Source: Anthostomella pinea (lineage: Eukaryota; Ascomycota; Sordariomycetes; Xylariales; Xylariaceae). Taken from it: a DNA stretch of 64,000 bases. The number at the start of each line of letters is the position of its first letter. Within the stretch, counting starts at the first letter, position 1. Below, one piece after another: positions 1 to 10,211 of the stretch. The stretch lies in contig CAUWAG010000007.1 in assembly GCA_963556695.1 (NCBI GenBank), positions 2,108,001 to 2,172,000 of the forward strand. The letters run 5' to 3'. The position numbers and the translations under genes were made by a program. The notes below the pieces were generated by a model. It saw only the letters and a list, made by a program, of their open reading frames with translations, was not told the DNA's origin and ran no database searches.

Positions 1-2161
1 CATCGTACCAAATTCTTAACTCTGGAATCCGCTGCATTCAACAGCACCGTCCAGTGTTCATCCAGGTGCCTTCCCAAACAGCATACATGCATCACCATGT
101 GTTGGTAGCCCCGTTGCTAATTTGTTTCAAGCTCTGGGTGTGCCCAACCAATGCCACGAGTAAGTGGAAACGTGGACTCTCTGTAGCCAGAGACTTCTGA
201 GATGACGACTCCGAATAAAGGGTTATTGCTGAAGGATGTGGCTTTGTTCTTGGACGCCTTTGGATACCTACCAGCCTGGAAGCCCATTGTGATATTAGCA
301 GGGGCCGCGGAGCATGCGCTTGGGCAATCCTGGCTACACGCGTTGATAGTTACAACCCCTGTGGCGGGTTGCTGGCTGGTTCGAGTCGAGTTGGCCGGGG
401 CGTGAACAGCGTGAAAATCAAATGACAGATTATACTTATAGATTAAATAGTCTCTCATTAACCCATGGACTCGTATCTCACCATCTAACCAAGCTGGATG
501 TAAACTGCAGGTTTGAAGCTTGTGTTCGCGCTCGCGATAGTCGTGTACCGGATCCTTTTTGAACATGTTGAGAACATCAAAGACCCAAGGCGCATTCAGA
601 GCACGTCTGTCAGGGTTTTTTGTAAGTTAGCATATTGTACGGCCGGTTATGTACCCCGTTGGGGGCTTACATGTATCTGGATGCAGTCACCCTTTCGCAT
701 GGCTTGGTGTCGAGGATCAGCGATTCGTTTCGATTACCTTGTACGACTTCAATTACCTCTGACAAGTGTGCTGCTAGACTCTCAGGCGTTCTGAAGGTCT
801 TCTCGTTCAGGCTGTAGTGCTGCCAGGCTTCACCAAGGGTTTTACCAAATACTGTAGCCGCGTGGGCATCCTCGCAGAGGTCCGCCACACGAACGCATTT
901 GTCATACCGACAGGTATCTTTCGACGCTGTCTATCCACTGGTCAGCTATCACGACCGTCACATGGGACGAGGTAGATTTGAGGCTCGCCTTGACATACCT
1001 CTTTCGAGTCGGGAGAGCCCCAAGCCTCCAGCAACGGATCAGTGCCCTTTTCCGTCTGCATCGCAAATATATGAGTAAAGGTGGTCCCCTCTAGCTCTAT
1101 AATGAAACAACCTGATGACTCCCAGTTGCTTCGCATCTTTTCAGGGTCGGAGCCGCTGACTTAAGTAACAGTTGCGTTACCCATGATTGTCGTACAGTGG
1201 CACATGCACTGTCACTCGGCATCGCGCGTTGTGACACCTGGCGTCCCACAGCATAAGTACGTGCTGCTTGATCTCGAAGAGTCGTTGGACCCTTAAGTTA
1301 CCAACATTTCTCCAATAGCGTTGTTCCACCTTGAACACGGGCTGGCCACATGCTCCGATGTGACATCGCATGAACTCCAGCTAGACTTCACCAATGGTTC
1401 GGCGGTTACGTGAACACATATCCGGTAATCGGCGTCACAGGTAAGTATTGATGTCCAGCCAAATGGCATCTTGCCTTGATATCTGGAGACGTCCTAGGTG
1501 AGGTGCCGTGGATGATGGCCCAAGTGGTCGCAGACGTGGACCGGCGTGCCTCCTTTCTCTCCTGCCGGCTCCCAGGACGGACACCGGCATGAGTACGACA
1601 CGGCCGCCCACCAGCCTCCCCGAGGGCCAAGATCCTTGGTGTCCTGATGAACCTACTACCACACTGCGATTTAAGCTTGTTCAGCTGCTTCGCAAACCGT
1701 GGAAACGAACCGCACTACGTGTTCAACCCTTGGGACGGAAAGTGCGAAACCACCGCAGCCGCATTTGAGGGGTTGCAATCGCAAGTCGTGCGTCAATGTC
1801 TGTGCCAAGTTAGCGCAAGGGCTCATGGAAATGTTTGCTTTGTGATGGTTACGCAACGTAGCCTCACCTGTCGTCTCGCCAGTCACAGAACGCAAACATA
1901 CATGACCGCAAGAGGGCCGACATCGCCTGCCGGAAAACAAACCAAGGGCTCACGGATGCCGAGCACAGGTCTTCTCACGGACGTGTAACTCATTCGTGCA
2001 ATATCCTGCGGGGTTCAGTCGTGTAAGGAGTGCCTGAGCCTCTACTCCCCGATATAGGCCTAATGGTGTCACAGGATTTCGGGGTACAAGGCGGGTATAG
2101 CACCACCTCCGTTTCCATTTTAGCAAAACGGGGTCTTCAAACTCCACCCCTATTATGGACT
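1..2161. other. Region without a resolvable gene
   Basis: Both strands carry only short overlapping open frames. The longest is a 149-codon minus-strand frame at 117-566, which contains no motif I recognise. On the minus strand between 1371 and 667 there are three protein-like stretches in different frames (see the separate entry). The remainder looks like ordinary GC-balanced non-coding or decayed DNA, with no tRNA, tandem repeat or LTR ends that I can see. Confidence 0.4.
667..1371 (-). pseudogene. Possible decayed gene, unidentified
   Basis: Three minus-strand open stretches (1371-1177, 1136-942 and about 920-667) read like one protein broken by frame changes. Near 925-900 the open frame passes from one reading frame to the next within a few codons, giving a plausible continuous stretch around residues YLVPCD, VIADQWIDSVERYLS and YDKCVRVADLCEDAH. 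I could not find an intron of acceptable length that repairs the breaks, so a frameshifted relic is more likely than a spliced gene. No family is recognised and no function is proposed. Confidence 0.25.
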
Positions 2162-2761
2162 TTACTTGATAGCAAGAAGCTCCGTACACTCCATGCCTTC
2201 GTACATGGGGGAAGGGTATCGGGGGTAGACCTCGTTGTCGAACCCTTGGTAGCTGTTTACCATCTCAGGCTGGTAGCCCGGGGCCTGAGTGGCGTATACC
2301 CCGTCGGGGTTGCTCTCTCGGAATCTTTGGCCACCTTCAGGTCGTCTCGAGCGACCAGGTGGAGGCTCAACGCTACAAGAAGTAAGCTTTGTGGCGCACC
2401 AATACAGGGAGGGAGCCTACCGGTCGCGGAGGGCTTGGTGGATCGCATTGTAGTACAGATCCTGAAGACGATACCCGAACGTCGGCTTCTCCTGCAATTT
2501 CAGAGCTAAAATATTGACGTGTGATATTAGCTATCCTTGTTCCGATACAACGGAATTTGGGCGGGATGGATAAACTCGGGCTTACTGATGGCGAGGCATT
2601 GCTCATAGGTCGAGATGCCTTCTTCACGAATGTAGCGGTCGACTGGGAGCTCAGCCTGAGCCATGAGAGGGACGTGGTTGTGGCGGCCTAGAGGGCAGGT
2701 CAGCTTCAAGCTCCTGGCAGCCTTGCGGTTAAGCTTCTTACCGCGATCGAAGTCGAACAGC
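2162..2761 (-). CDS. 3' exons of an unidentified spliced gene
   Basis: Three minus-strand exons fit together in phase: 2761-2586, 2505-2421 and 2372-2162 (stop TAA at 2164-2162). The 80-bp intron 2585-2506 starts GTAAGC, has a GCTAAT branch site and ends TTTTAG. The 48-bp intron 2420-2373 starts GTAGGC and ends TTGTAG. The upstream acceptor is CATCCTAG, ending at 2762 and preceded by a CGCTGACC branch-like site; a GTAAGT donor near 3068 could pair with it. The encoded C-terminal piece is about 157 residues. It is basic at first (FDFDRGKKLNRKAARSLK), then helical, then Tyr/Pro-rich with PGYQPEMVNSYQGFD, ending TELLAIK. I do not recognise the family. The 5' exons and start codon could not be fixed; open frames at 3346-3089, including a hydrophobic stretch FILYVLLALALM, may belong to it. 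Confidence 0.5.
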
Positions 2762-3700
2762 CTAGGATGAGGTCAGCGAGAACAAATGCAATAATGCATG
2801 CTCGGGTCTCGGCAGCCCAGAGCACCTGGTAGCGAGCGCCTGGCAACCGCCGCCTCGGCAAGCGAAGCTGCGGGAGTGATGGAAGGACAATTGCAGCAAC
2901 ACCGCAGTGGTGGCGATGCCATCAGACAGGGAACAGACGCAACGGGAGAGGACTATTTTGGGTGGATGAAGGAATCATGACGGGCAGTGAAAGACAACGG
3001 CAGTTTTGCAGGAGAGGAGGGAGCATGGGACAGCGTGGATGGGTAAACAAGAAGGTTACTACTTACGGGACGCCGGAGCTCGTGATGGTCACTGTACGTG
3101 AGTCTCGTTGGTGGGTTGCCGTTCAAGAGTCTCGTTGGCGGCTTTGAGATGGAGGATGTTGACGTGGGTGAACATCTCACCACTGCCCAGTTTGGATCGC
3201 ATCACAGCCAGGTCTTGTCGGGATTGAACTTGGGCTCGCAACCTGGGGGTCATCAGCGCCAGGGCCAGCAGCACATACAAGATGAAGCGTTTCTCCAGTA
3301 GCGTTAGAGCTGTTTCTTGAGGGTGGTGAGGGAAAAGAAAAGTCACCGTACGAATGGAGGGTGGGTGACCCGTCGCCTAGGTATCAGTGTTGGCAGCCCA
3401 AGGCACGATCAATTTCATGTGCACCAAGGTGGTCCCTTTCAGTTGGACCAATGGCAACGTTTAGAATGTAGGGATGTATGCCTTGTCGGCTGGGGCAACG
3501 ACTCGGGAGAGTTCAGAGGGGAACAGGGCTTACCGCCATCGGGTAAAGAGTTTTTTATTATTTTATTTGTTTCTTGGTGCAACATTAGGGTGTGTGCCCA
3601 AGACTTTCACAATACCGTACAGAAGCATTTTGCATTCGCAACACGATGCTGGTGTCGAGGTCTTCAAGAAGCCTGCCTATTACTGCATATATTATTACAC
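2762..3700. other. Unresolved 5' region / spacer
   Basis: This stretch holds the probable long intron and 5' part of the gene ending at 2162. One minus-strand open frame (3346-3089) contains a predicted transmembrane segment of about 17 hydrophobic residues. No start codon with convincing context was found, because the nominal start of that frame is GTG. Nothing else is recognisable. Confidence 0.3.
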
Positions 3701-3707
3701 TTCTCGG

Positions 3708-4430
3708 TCACCATTTGATGACCTTGAAATCTTTCACAAGCGACTCCAAATTGTGCCCCGGAAAGTGTGAAGTCCCACAGGAGTTGACGGGTAAATGAAA
3801 GACTTGATCAAGCACGTTCGTCCACGTTTCTTGAGGAGACAGATCCCAGACCGCCAGTGCGACCCTGGCTTCTTCTACCCGGCGTCTGATGTACGAGAGG
3901 TCAGTGTGCAGCCTGTTAAGTTTTACCTGTGCGAGGGTATGCTGTTGAATGGCCACTTCGAGCAGATATGTGGAATTGACCGCATGGGGTTAGGAAAGGA
4001 GAGGGTGGTAAGCTCTCCAGGGGTACTCGTCACTGACTGGCAGGGCGTAGCTGATGAGTGCCTGGCCGGCCAGGGCAGCATTTGTATCTCGCCGGTCGTC
4101 GCATAAAAGGAAAGCATGCTTTGCGGGACCGTAGTCATCTCTGCGTGCGATCAGAGTTGTGACATGGCAGAGGAAATCGAGTAGTGTTTCTTGGCTCTTC
4201 AGAGCCAAGCAGACCTGTCCGAGTGGATACGCTGCAGAACAGCGAGCGATTTGCTTGTTGTATGGGACCAAGTCTCCAAAAGTCGGTGATCTTATCTCGG
4301 CATATAACAGAGTGAACGGTGGATCTAGGGAGATCCCAATGTGGATTTCGGGGTTTATACTCCCCTCAAGGTCAAACATAGTCCATCGCGATATGATATA
4401 GTGAGTGCGGAAATGGAGCAACCGCCCCAA
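3708..4430 (-). pseudogene. Degenerate ORF, one in-frame stop
   Basis: One minus-strand reading frame stays open for about 240 codons, apart from a single TAA shortly after the codons for EYPWRAYHPLLS. Its first part (4430-3990) reads MFDLEGSINPEIHIGIS and later HAFLLCDDRRDTNAALAGQ. The second part (to 3708) is strongly helical, with YLLEVAIQQHTLAQVKL and DLSYIRRRVEEARVAL, ending LVKDFKVIKW. The helical tail resembles the coiled segment that precedes the membrane helices in fungal CorA-like proteins, but this is only an impression. It could also be a spliced gene whose intron removes the stop. No function is assigned. Confidence 0.35.
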
Positions 4431-5040
4431 AGCAGTTGAGGAAGCCGAAATATATTATACAGCCGGGTGCAAGCCCCGGCAGGCGCTAGATGTCTTGTAC
4501 TGAGCAATGCATGAGTCGAGGAGTCTGCGAAAACTGATCACCATATCCGAACCTAGAAGTTTGTTTGTTAACCGACCTTTTTGAAAGCGATTGGTACCAC
4601 CTGCCAGGATAGGTAGGGGTCGCGATGATTCAGGGGTAATGTAATGTAACGCAAGCAAACCACCTACCTACAAGCACGTGCCGCACAGCACCCATCCTTA
4701 AATTATGTCATCGGCAACAAACTGATAATCTGTCACCAGTAAAAGGCAGACTTCAGAAGAAAAGCAAGAAAAGCAAGAGAAAGGCCCTGAAAACTTCCAC
4801 CCAATCATTCGTGCTTTTGCGCGCTTCATGTACTCTATCCACCAGACTAAACACAACAAGGAGACTCATACAACTCGTCACACGGGTCATATCCCCATAT
4901 CCCATCATCCCATTCAGGCTTCATCCATCCATCCGACACCACAATTTGCTTGTCATCATCTGATCGAATTTAACCAGACAGAGACCCTCCAGCGGCCCGA
5001 ACGCCGCAACGCCCTGCCCTATCTGCAACAAACCGACCAT
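4431..5040. other. Intergenic spacer 3' of the SNF2 gene
   Basis: No gene seen. The plus-strand open frame running into 5787 is antisense to the SNF2 gene and is not supported. Confidence 0.5.
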
Positions 5041-8000
5041 CTACCACCGCCGACCATAAACCGAGCTCTCCTGGCTCGCCCGTCCCGCAGAGGAGCCCTT
5101 CCCGTTCCCGCGACTACTGCTGGCGGTCGAGATCCTCGAAACATCGCTTCCACCAACCAGGCTATTATCCGCGTCGTCGGGGTCACCACCCCGGCCACGG
5201 CCAACGGGCTTGAACAGGTCGAGCATCTCGTTGAGGCCGAGCTTGAGCCCCTCCTTGCGGGCGCCCGTCTCGATGGCCGTCTGCGCGAGCAGGCGCTTCT
5301 TCTCCTGCAGCTCCAAAATGCGCTCCTCGACGCTGCCCTCGATCGTCAGCTTGTAGACCACCACGTCGACCGTCTGCGTCAGCCGGTGCACGCGGTCGAT
5401 GGCCTGCTCCTCGACGAACGGGTTCCAGAACGGCTCGAGGATCACCACGCGGCTGGCCGCCGTCAGGTTCAGCCCCAGCGCGCCGCACCGCAGCGAGCAG
5501 AGCAGCACGCGCGTGTGCTTGTCGTTGCGGAGCCGGTTGAGCGACGCCTCGCGCGCGTCGTTCTTCATGCTGCCGTCGTACCGCGTGTACTTGATGCCCT
5601 CCTTGCGGAAGAAGGGCTCGACGAGGTCGAGCATACTGGTGAACTGGGAGAAGACGATGAACTTGTGCTCGTTGACCTCCTCGTGCAAAAGGGTGATGAG
5701 CTGGCGAATCTTGGCAGATGCCAAAACGTGTGCCCCATTCCCCTTCGTCTTTTGAGCGTGGAAAGAGGTGTCCTCTTCGGAATCTGAACCGTCGATGTCT
5801 GATTCGGAGATGCCCGTGTCGCTCTCGGAGTCGGATTCCGACTCGGAGTCTGCATCTTCTCCGTCGTCGCGGGCAGCGGCGGCTTGCGACTTTCTCTGCT
5901 TGATCTGCGACCCTATAGCAGAAAGAGAATCGAGATCATCTTCAGAATCCGACTCTTCCAAAGCTCGCTGGATGTCCTCGGGCTTGGTGTCCGTGCCATC
6001 ATCGACGACGAAGCTGTCCAGCCGAGAACCCCCTTGCGAATCTTCCTCCTCGGAATCGTCGGAGTTGATAGTCTCGCCCTCGCCCTCAGCATTCTCATCG
6101 TCGGTACCACCAGCCTTGCCGAGACGTAGTGGTCCTTGCTCATCGCCAGAAACGATCCAGCTAGCCTCTGCCTCTTCGTCATCACTGTCGATGATGGCAC
6201 GTCGGTTTCTGGGCTTTCGCTTGTTCACAATACTCTTCGTCTCAACCTCTTGCCGGACAACCTTCTTCACCTTGCTCGTCGTCTTTTGCTTCGTTTTCGT
6301 CTTGGAGGCCTTGAGTTCACCGCCATCCTCGTGGTGCTTGAAGTACTCCAAGTCCTCGAAGCAAGCTTTGCATTTGTCCGATCCAGACAGGCGATTCTCT
6401 TGGTCCAGTTCCCAGCCGCAGATTTCACAGTGCGATGCCCCTACATCGAGCCCCCCGAGCAGGTCTGCGAGAGCATCGACGTCTGTATCGGCCTTCTTCG
6501 GTCGTCCTTCTTCAGAAAGCGCATCCTTGTCTTTCTCGAGCTTGCCTTCCACGAGTTTTGGATGATTACAGGCCTGTCTTAACCGCAGAAGGAGAACCAA
6601 GGCGCTGGCGTAGTTGACCTTGCCACGCATCATCGCCTCGAGACTCTTGTCAGTCCGCTGTTCTAGTCGGTCGTAGAATCGTTTCTCTGCGGGGGAGAAC
6701 TGAGCCTTCATTGCGACAACCTTTCGCTCAGTGACCTTGAAGCTCGACGTGGCGCTCTTCTCGCCATCTTTGGGCCCTTTTCCTCCAGTGTCGAGAGCAC
6801 CAGCTTTCTTCAATACGTCCTTCGTCCTGCGCTTCATGAAGCACGCGAGAAGACTGTGAAGTCGCTTGAACGCTACGTGGCCCTTTCCCTGCTTCATGGG
6901 CAGATCAAAGTGATCCTTCCACTCCCGGAGGTCGTCGTAAGGCTTGATTCTCAAGAACCTGACAAGACTTTGCAGTTCTTCCAGGTTGTTCTGCATTGGA
7001 GTACCACTGAGACACCAGCGATACACACTTCGCAGTTCATAGCACGCTTTGGAGGCCTTGGCATTCCTGTTCTTGATCGTGTGTGCCTCGTCCAGAATGA
7101 CACGGTACCAATGCAGGCCGAAACATCCGGCCTTTAGAGATTCCGTAGTATGATTATGCTCGGACACGAGAATCTGGTAGGTGGTAATGACCACATCGTA
7201 TCGACGAAGGTCTTCGAATCGCTTGGTGCGCTGAGGTCCGTGGTGGACGAGGACCTTTAACCTATGAGAGGCAGTGACTTTCTCCTTGATTTCTGCCTCC
7301 CATTGACGGATGAGGGCCAGAGGCGCAACGACCAATGTTGTCTTCTCTACTACTGGGTGCTTGTCTGCCGGCTTGGGGTTGCTGAGGATCAGCGAGATGG
7401 ATTGAAGTGTCTTTCCCAGTCCCATGTCGTCGGCGAGAAGACCACCCTTGGGTACCTTGCCTTTCTTGACAGGTCCTAGCTCTCTGCCCTTCATCCATGT
7501 AACACCCTCGACCTGATGTGGTAGTAGACGGACATTGAGCCCTTCCACCTGTGACTTGGCTTCGTCCTCGTCATCTTTCATAGTATTTTCCTCCCCATCC
7601 TCCTCCCCATCCTCCTCCTCGTCCTCGATAGCGCCTTCTAACAAGGCCTTGATATCGGCCGCAGCCTTTTTCGGATCGACGTATTCGGAGAAAACGCCAG
7701 GCGTGCTGTATTTGGAGATTGGCGGGGCATCGACGACAGAGATTGGGTTACTAGCCGATCCTACCGCGCCAGGTATGGTATTGAACATAGGAGCGGGTGC
7801 AGGCCTCTTGTCCTTAGCCGTAGGCTGCAATGGTCCGTTTATGCGTTGTGGTCGGTGATGCTCTGGTCGGTTCTTGGGTTGGATGAAAAGGTTGGCATAT
7901 TTGTCCTCCATATTTCCTCCCCGAAAGCCGCTAGCCTTAATGGCAGGTCGTGGGGTATGATCTCCTGCCGAAAAAACAGGATTGACGCTTGTTGGGGCGG

Positions 8001-8190
8001 CTGCAGGTCGCGAGGTAGGCTGGGTACTCGAGAAGGTGGGGTTGACGTTTATAAAGCCAGGTGTGTTTGCGCTCATGAAGCCTCTTGGCTTCTCGTTCTG
8101 TTGGCTGGGTTGGCCATATATACTGCCATTTGTTTCGTTGGTACCCAAGGGCCGCAATGGCGCCTTGGGGGGAGCTTGCTCTTTCACCAT
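5041..8190 (-). CDS. SNF2-family DNA-dependent ATPase
   Basis: Single-exon gene, 1049 residues, predicted to be a nuclear chromatin-remodelling or repair ATPase. The Pro/Asn-rich N-terminus (1-180) is followed by an acidic patch (about 185-210). Then come the SNF2 lobe with LLPHQVEGVTWM, motif I LLADDMGLGKT (251-261), DEAH at 367-370, and SGTPMQNN (395-402). A CxxC...CxxC pair at 588-610 (CEICGWEL, CKAC) may bind zinc. A long Ser/Asp/Glu-rich insert precedes the C-terminal helicase lobe with FIVFSQFTSMLD, RYDGSM, GLNLTAASRVV and QAIDRVHRLTQ. The start at 8190 is preferred because its context, GTCACCATGG, is excellent; the frame upstream to 8256 has only a TTG. The layout fits the Rad5/Rad16-like branch (Rrp2/Uls1-type), but there is no RING finger, so the subfamily is uncertain. 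The acidic insert between the lobes is unusually long. Confidence 0.93.
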   Translation of the reverse strand: MVKEQAPPKAPLRPLGTNETNGSIYGQPSQQNEKPRGFMSANTPGFINVNPTFSSTQPTSRPAAAPTSVNPVFSAGDHTPRPAIKASGFRGGNMEDKYANLFIQPKNRPEHHRPQRINGPLQPTAKDKRPAPAPMFNTIPGAVGSASNPISVVDAPPISKYSTPGVFSEYVDPKKAAADIKALLEGAIEDEEEDGEEDGEENTMKDDEDEAKSQVEGLNVRLLPHQVEGVTWMKGRELGPVKKGKVPKGGLLADDMGLGKTLQSISLILSNPKPADKHPVVEKTTLVVAPLALIRQWEAEIKEKVTASHRLKVLVHHGPQRTKRFEDLRRYDVVITTYQILVSEHNHTTESLKAGCFGLHWYRVILDEAHTIKNRNAKASKACYELRSVYRWCLSGTPMQNNLEELQSLVRFLRIKPYDDLREWKDHFDLPMKQGKGHVAFKRLHSLLACFMKRRTKDVLKKAGALDTGGKGPKDGEKSATSSFKVTERKVVAMKAQFSPAEKRFYDRLEQRTDKSLEAMMRGKVNYASALVLLLRLRQACNHPKLVEGKLEKDKDALSEEGRPKKADTDVDALADLLGGLDVGASHCEICGWELDQENRLSGSDKCKACFEDLEYFKHHEDGGELKASKTKTKQKTTSKVKKVVRQEVETKSIVNKRKPRNRRAIIDSDDEEAEASWIVSGDEQGPLRLGKAGGTDDENAEGEGETINSDDSEEEDSQGGSRLDSFVVDDGTDTKPEDIQRALEESDSEDDLDSLSAIGSQIKQRKSQAAAARDDGEDADSESESDSESDTGISESDIDGSDSEEDTSFHAQKTKGNGAHVLASAKIRQLITLLHEEVNEHKFIVFSQFTSMLDLVEPFFRKEGIKYTRYDGSMKNDAREASLNRLRNDKHTRVLLCSLRCGALGLNLTAASRVVILEPFWNPFVEEQAIDRVHRLTQTVDVVVYKLTIEGSVEERILELQEKKRLLAQTAIETGARKEGLKLGLNEMLDLFKPVGRGRGGDPDDADNSLVGGSDVSRISTASSSRGNGKGSSAGRASQESSVYGRRW

Positions 8191-10211
8191 GGTGACGGAA
8201 ACAAGGATGAGGTGGGGTGTCTCGGTTGCCTGGTATCCTGTCGCCGCGAGTTGCAACGGCTTCTCAAAGGGGTTCCTAGACTCCTGGTTATTGTCCTTGT
8301 GCTTGCCAAAATTCGGTGTCTTGCTTGATCTGAGGTTGTTCTTAAGTTGGAACCCAAAGTTGTCGCCAGGCTTTCTGTCGCAAAGGTTGATCAGTTGATG
8401 ATATCTGGCGACGCGGTTCCCGCGCTTGATTTGGGCTTACCGCATGAATCCTTCAGTTCAATAGCTCAGATATCAATATGGAGAAGGGTTTAGGTATTGG
8501 GTTACCAAGTTCAAGCACCTATCGGCATGTTGAGAGGGGATGTGTGCAGTCAAAGAGGTCCGCCATCTCGGTGTTGTTGGTACCTTATCGATGCATGTGT
8601 GTTTACAAATGACATGATTTGCCGGGCCAACTAACATCACCTGCGCCACCTCCAGGCAGCACAGCTGTGGCGTACAAGCACGTTCAGTCAAGCCTCATCC
8701 TGACCCCGCACACAGTATGTGGCGCTGTCATACTGTACATGTCATACTGTACATGTCATACTGTACATGTCATACTGTACATGTACCGAAGGATCAGATT
8801 ATTCGACTCAGCCCTTCCCCACACTGTCAGACTGGCCGCGGGTACGGAAAGTTCCAAATTTCTGCAGAAAACAAGCCCTCCTCAAAATAGACCCCCACCG
8901 CCCACCGCCATCACAGCTGGAGGCCAATGCTATGATGACCAGTCAATGCAATGCAATGCGATGCAACGCGCTCGCCTGCGTCATAAGTTGTGAAGTTATG
9001 AAGCTGCAAGTGCCGATGCTTGGTTCCCAACTTCTCGATGTGGCCATTCACGTCGCCTCAGACCAGCCACAAGTCTCAAGATCATCTGCTGCCGGGTCGA
9101 AAGGGTTAAGACGGCCCCTTGACTGCTCTATCCCTGACGAGCATCTCTTTATTCCTCGGCTCATTGCAGACCCCTGCCATGCCTGCGAACAGGCGCTGAC
9201 GGGATGCCGACGACCACGGATTACCTATCATCACTGAGAAGTCAGTGTCCTCTCCCCGCGGGCGAGTTGTCAGGGTGTCCAGCCAGCCTAGGAGCGTCCC
9301 ATCGTACGCCTCATCGTACACCGGAGCTATGATCAGATGGACGAGGGGAGTGAGACCTGAGACACCGCAGGTCAGGCCCGGGCAGGTTCGGGTGCTATTT
9401 TGCCTTCCTGGTCAGGTACTGGTTCTCTCTCTCCCTCTCCCGCTCCCGCTGCCGCCTCCGCGTCTTCAGCTGATACCTATTCTGAGGAGTGGGCGGGCGG
9501 CACAGCCAGCAGCAGTCATTAATGGCCTATCATTCAGCAGGTACATCCTACCTCACGACCCTCCTTCCTGTGTCCAGGTACCCTTACGTACGAGTGTGCG
9601 GGCGTCGGGACATGTTGCGTTGCGTCGCGCAGGGCAAGCAGGCTTCCGTGGAAGGAAGGGGCTGAGAATTCCGGATGCTGATAGGATGCGGATGAACAAT
9701 GGGGAAAGTTTAAAGCCTTCGCCCGTCGGAGCGATCGACCTCCCCGGCTCCCCAAGTGGTGGTGATGGTGTGGTGGCACCCAGCATTTCTAGATTGATTG
9801 ATTGATGACCGATATCCATCCACCTGCAGCGTCCATGTCGCAGGATCGCCCTCTCCCCTCGCCCGCCCAGACGTCGCCAACCACAAGCTTGTCTCTGCTT
9901 GTGCTACCTTGCCGGGCTTGCCTCTCCATCGTAAGCGATGGAGAAACTCTCCTATACCCATCTTTCTCCAATCAAGCCATGGAAAAGAGGTAATATTCAC
10001 TCTCCAGTGTCCTGCACAGCCGCCAACACTCGCCGTCCCGTGAGCATACCATCGCGACACTACTCTTTGTCACCGTAACAGCAAATTCATAGTACCATTC
10101 CATCCTCGCTTATTTCCCTTTGCTTGTGGTGTCATCCCCAGTCTTGAGCTGGCTGCCTGCGCACCGCAGCGCCCAGTCGATTCCAGCACTCCCCCTTCCA
10201 TCTCCAGCAGC
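8191..10211. other. Shared promoter region between SNF2 and Clr5 genes
   Basis: A 2-kb divergent intergenic region. It holds the 14-bp tandem repeat at 8727-8782 and a pyrimidine-rich tract near 9420-9475, which resembles a fungal core promoter. No ORF is supported on either strand; the frames seen are short and overlap each other. Confidence 0.5.
8727..8782. repeat. 14-bp tandem repeat, four perfect copies
   Basis: The unit GTCATACTGTACAT is repeated four times without mismatch. Each unit contains the palindrome-like core TGTACA, so the array is a row of potential symmetric binding sites about 540 bp upstream of the SNF2 start and 1.4 kb upstream of the Clr5 gene. Confidence 0.9.

Noticed and set aside
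4828..5787. 319-codon plus-strand frame
   Set aside because: Antisense to the C-terminal part of the SNF2 gene; Arg/Leu/Val-rich composition reflects the GC-rich opposite strand.
5768..6565. 265-codon Ser-rich plus-strand frame
   Set aside because: Mirror of the acidic Ser/Asp/Glu insert of the SNF2 protein on the opposite strand.
8727..8782. CRISPR-like array
   Set aside because: Units are contiguous 14-mers without spacers, and the organism is a fungus.
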